A stretch of DNA of 34,014 nt, taken from assembly GCA_003551215.1 (NCBI GenBank), contig PUMD01000061.1, forward strand, positions 1 through 34,014. The letters run 5' to 3'. The position numbers and the translations under genes are program-made. The notes under the pieces were generated by a model. It saw only the letters and a program-made list of their open reading frames with translations. It did no database searches and was not told the DNA's origin. This document shows positions 31,971-34,014 of this stretch, piece after piece. Each line of letters opens with the position of its first letter. The first letter of the stretch is position 1. This DNA comes from Clostridia bacterium (GTDB taxonomy: Bacteria > Bacillota > Sulfobacillia > SLMV01).

Positions 31971-33236
31971 TCACCGCCTGCCGTTTGCCATCAGCCGGGC
32001 CTGTTTGAGCCGGCGGAGGACCACTGCCGAAAGCGGCGCCAGCAGGGCCCCTGCCCCCAGTATGATGAAGGGTAGGCTCCAGTTTTCGGCGTGGACGGGG
32101 TTGTCAACGCCCGGGTTCTGCATGTGCAGAATCAGCCCGAAGACATAGGGGGATACAGCAGTCATGCAGTAACCGGCTGCTGACTGGATCCCCAGGGCCC
32201 TTCCCCTTATGTCACCGGCGACCATTTCGGTGAGACCGGCCTTGTAGATGCCCGAATCGGCGATGGTCCAAAAGCCGATCCAGAAACCCAATATGGTGAC
32301 TGCTGCCAGCGGATGACCGTACATGAAGCCGAAGGCGAACTGTGCTCCGAGGCTCAGAAGCGAGCACAGCATGATGGTCGCGGTTCTGCCCCATTTATCT
32401 GCGGCTCTGCCCATCAGGTAGACTGCCGGAGCTCCGCTTATGATAATCAGGGCGGCCAGTCGGCCTCCCACCGCTGCCGCGTCGGCACCGTATCCGGACT
32501 GCAGCGCACAGGCGGTCATAAAGGGACCCACCCAACCCCAGAAAGCGTACAGTTCCCACATGTGCCCCATGTAGCCGCAGGAAATTGCCACCGGACCGGC
32601 AAAGCCTCCGGCAGGTGCGGGCTGTACGTCTTCTTCTACGTCCGGCTGGGGAGGTGGTTTGGATACCCGGAATTCACGCGGCGGCTCCTCGGTGAACAAG
32701 AGAACGACGAAAGCGGCCGCGAAGGCCGGCAGCGAAGTCAGCAGGATCCCGACCTGCCAGCTGTAGGCAGAGGCGAGCGGACCGGCTATGAAGTAGCCGC
32801 CTGCATAGGCGGCCGTCAGGGCTCCGGTGTAGGCTCCGATAGCTTTACCCCTTTCGCCTGGGGGAAACCAGCGGGACAAAAAGACCATTCCCGGTACGTA
32901 TATGGCGCCTGCGGAAAGCCCGGTCAGAAGCCGCAGGACGGCAATGGACCAAAAACCCCGGCTGAGAAAGGCAAAGGCGGTAGAAAACACTGCCGTGGCC
33001 AGTGTGGCCCAGAAGACCACCCGCCTTTCACCCGCCCTGTCCGCCAGCCAGCCGCTTATAATGACCACCATTATGTAACCGACCTGAAAGGCAGACAGAA
33101 TCACGCCCACCTGATATGAAGACAGGGCGAAGTCCCCGGCTATGTAGTTGAGCACAGCGGAGAAATTGTACCACGGGAGGTACCCCAGCATCATTGAGAC
33201 TATCATGGCGGCAAAAACCCTGCTTCGCCTGCTCAC
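31971..33236 (-). CDS. Major facilitator superfamily transporter
   Basis: 421 aa from a GTG start behind GGGAGAT. Twelve predicted hydrophobic helices, with the MFS loop motif WLADRAGERR after helix 2 and the counterpart RAADKWGRT in the second half. A polar, proline-rich loop (SKPPPQPDVEEDVQPAPAGG) connects the halves. MFS pumps or importers; the substrate is not predictable. It converges with thiC, leaving 70 bases between the stops, and is divergent from the next MFS gene, with a 220-base spacer that should contain both promoters (none is clear). Confidence 0.93.
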   Translation of the reverse strand: MSRRSRVFAAMIVSMMLGYLPWYNFSAVLNYIAGDFALSSYQVGVILSAFQVGYIMVVIISGWLADRAGERRVVFWATLATAVFSTAFAFLSRGFWSIAVLRLLTGLSAGAIYVPGMVFLSRWFPPGERGKAIGAYTGALTAAYAGGYFIAGPLASAYSWQVGILLTSLPAFAAAFVVLLFTEEPPREFRVSKPPPQPDVEEDVQPAPAGGFAGPVAISCGYMGHMWELYAFWGWVGPFMTACALQSGYGADAAAVGGRLAALIIISGAPAVYLMGRAADKWGRTATIMLCSLLSLGAQFAFGFMYGHPLAAVTILGFWIGFWTIADSGIYKAGLTEMVAGDIRGRALGIQSAAGYCMTAVSPYVFGLILHMQNPGVDNPVHAENWSLPFIILGAGALLAPLSAVVLRRLKQARLMANGRR

Positions 33237-33455
33237 CGGAAATCATCTCCCGATTCGTAACTTCCTTGACCCTTTTGGGCTCAGTGCACCCATGTATTTG
33301 TTCTACTCTGTACGGTTTGCTCCTGCCTGAGTGGGCCGGCGTCCACAGAAAGCAGACCGCTTACGGAAGGTCGGGTGGCAGCGACAGGAATTGCAGCAGC
33401 AGTCGAGAATCAAAAACGGAATAGGGCGCAGATTTTATTCGAGAGGTCGTGATTT

Positions 33456-34014
33456 ATGCCCCAACAGAAGAAGAAGGCGAAGAGAAGAAAGCTTCTGACG
33501 CTGCTTTTGGTGTTGTCTTTGCCCTATCTGGCGGTCAGCCTCAGCAACAACGGGTTTCTGGGGCTATTGCCCTTTGTGCGCGAGGATTTTGGGTTATCAA
33601 GGACGCAGGTTGGGTCGTACTACACGTTCTTCTTCATAAGCGCCGCCGTCCTGGCGGTTTTCACCGGTGATGTTGTTGACCGTCTCGGGCCGAAGCGCGG
33701 GATACTGTTTGGCCTCGGGTGTATGGGGGCAGCCATGTTTCTTTACGGCCTGGCTCCTTCTTATGTTGCACTTTTGGCCCTGGCCTTTGTCGCCGGGCTG
33801 GGATTCAGTATCATCACTCCCTCGGTGAACAAGGGGGTGCTCATGGGGGCGCCCCCGGGCAAGAGGGCGGTTTCCATGGGGGTAATGCAGTCGGGTCTGG
33901 GGATAGGGGGGTTCGCAGGCGCCAGCCTCCTTCCCAGTGTGGGAAGGACCGTGGGGTGGCGCGTCACCATTCAGGGTGCGGCCCTCTTCTCTCTCCTGGC
34001 CGCCGGGCTGGTGC
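33456..34014 (+). CDS. Major facilitator superfamily transporter (3' truncated)
   Basis: The frame is open from ATG 33456 (GAGAGGT upstream) to the end of the window, giving the first 186 residues of an MFS protein: a basic start (QQKKKAKRRK), then helices with DVVDRLGPKRGI, the MFS loop 2-3 motif, FVAGLGFSIITPSVNKG and GVMQSGLGIGGFAGASLLP. About half of the protein lies beyond the window. Together with the divergent transporter it forms a pair, but they are not close copies of each other. Confidence 0.9.
   Translation, partial: MPQQKKKAKRRKLLTLLLVLSLPYLAVSLSNNGFLGLLPFVREDFGLSRTQVGSYYTFFFISAAVLAVFTGDVVDRLGPKRGILFGLGCMGAAMFLYGLAPSYVALLALAFVAGLGFSIITPSVNKGVLMGAPPGKRAVSMGVMQSGLGIGGFAGASLLPSVGRTVGWRVTIQGAALFSLLAAGLV

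Noticed and set aside
1..34014. CRISPR arrays, tRNA or rRNA genes, insertion sequences
   Set aside because: No regularly spaced repeats, cloverleaf-type sequence, rRNA-like stretch or transposase was recognised by reading.

Overview
The window looks like chromosomal DNA from an anaerobic, fairly GC-rich member of the Bacillota (Clostridia-type). Evidence: a T-box leader with a canonical GGTGGTACCGCG element, a surface protein with S-layer homology (SLH) domains, consensus sigma-A promoters, strong AGGAGG-type ribosome binding sites with frequent GTG/TTG starts, a TPP riboswitch in front of thiC, and several Fe-S or flavin proteins. The genus cannot be named from sequence alone.

Layout. 1-6.1 kb: the 3' part of a MATE efflux pump; then, on the minus strand, a membrane-embedded LuxR-type regulator preceded by a possible coupled small protein, a membrane-anchored polysaccharide deacetylase and an overlapping coiled-coil protein; then an intergenic zone with two weak small-ORF candidates. 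6.1-14.0 kb is the centrepiece: promoter, tyrosine-type T-box leader, then aroH-aroF-tyrA-aroA/aroE-aroC-aroK/aroB-aroQ. Every junction overlaps, two proteins are bifunctional fusions, and together they encode all seven shikimate steps plus chorismate mutase and prephenate dehydrogenase. Erythrose-4-phosphate and PEP can thus be taken to 4-hydroxyphenylpyruvate by one transcript; only the final aminotransferase is missing.

14.1-22.5 kb: a 58-aa two-helix membrane protein, a lysine 6-dehydrogenase-like enzyme, an iron-sulfur flavoprotein-like reductase, a cupin, a membrane/coiled-coil protein, threonine ammonia-lyase, a DUF362 protein and a Yip1-type membrane protein. 22.7-27.3 kb: a PD-(D/E)XK nuclease gene broken by two frameshifts, an SLH/Ig-like surface protein with a clear terminator, a short QueG-like double 4Fe-4S protein and a putative lipoprotein.

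27.4-30.0 kb (minus strand): a guanidine-modifying (arginine deiminase/DDAH-like) hydrolase with a long leader, and a lower-GC two-gene cassette made of a PD-(D/E)XK nuclease-like protein and a small winged-helix-like partner. 30.4-34.0 kb: promoter, TPP riboswitch and thiC, followed by two divergent MFS transporters, the second cut by the window end. The best material for follow-up is the fused, fully overlapping aromatic operon and the nuclease-like accessory genes; I do not see a clear-cut wholly new system.
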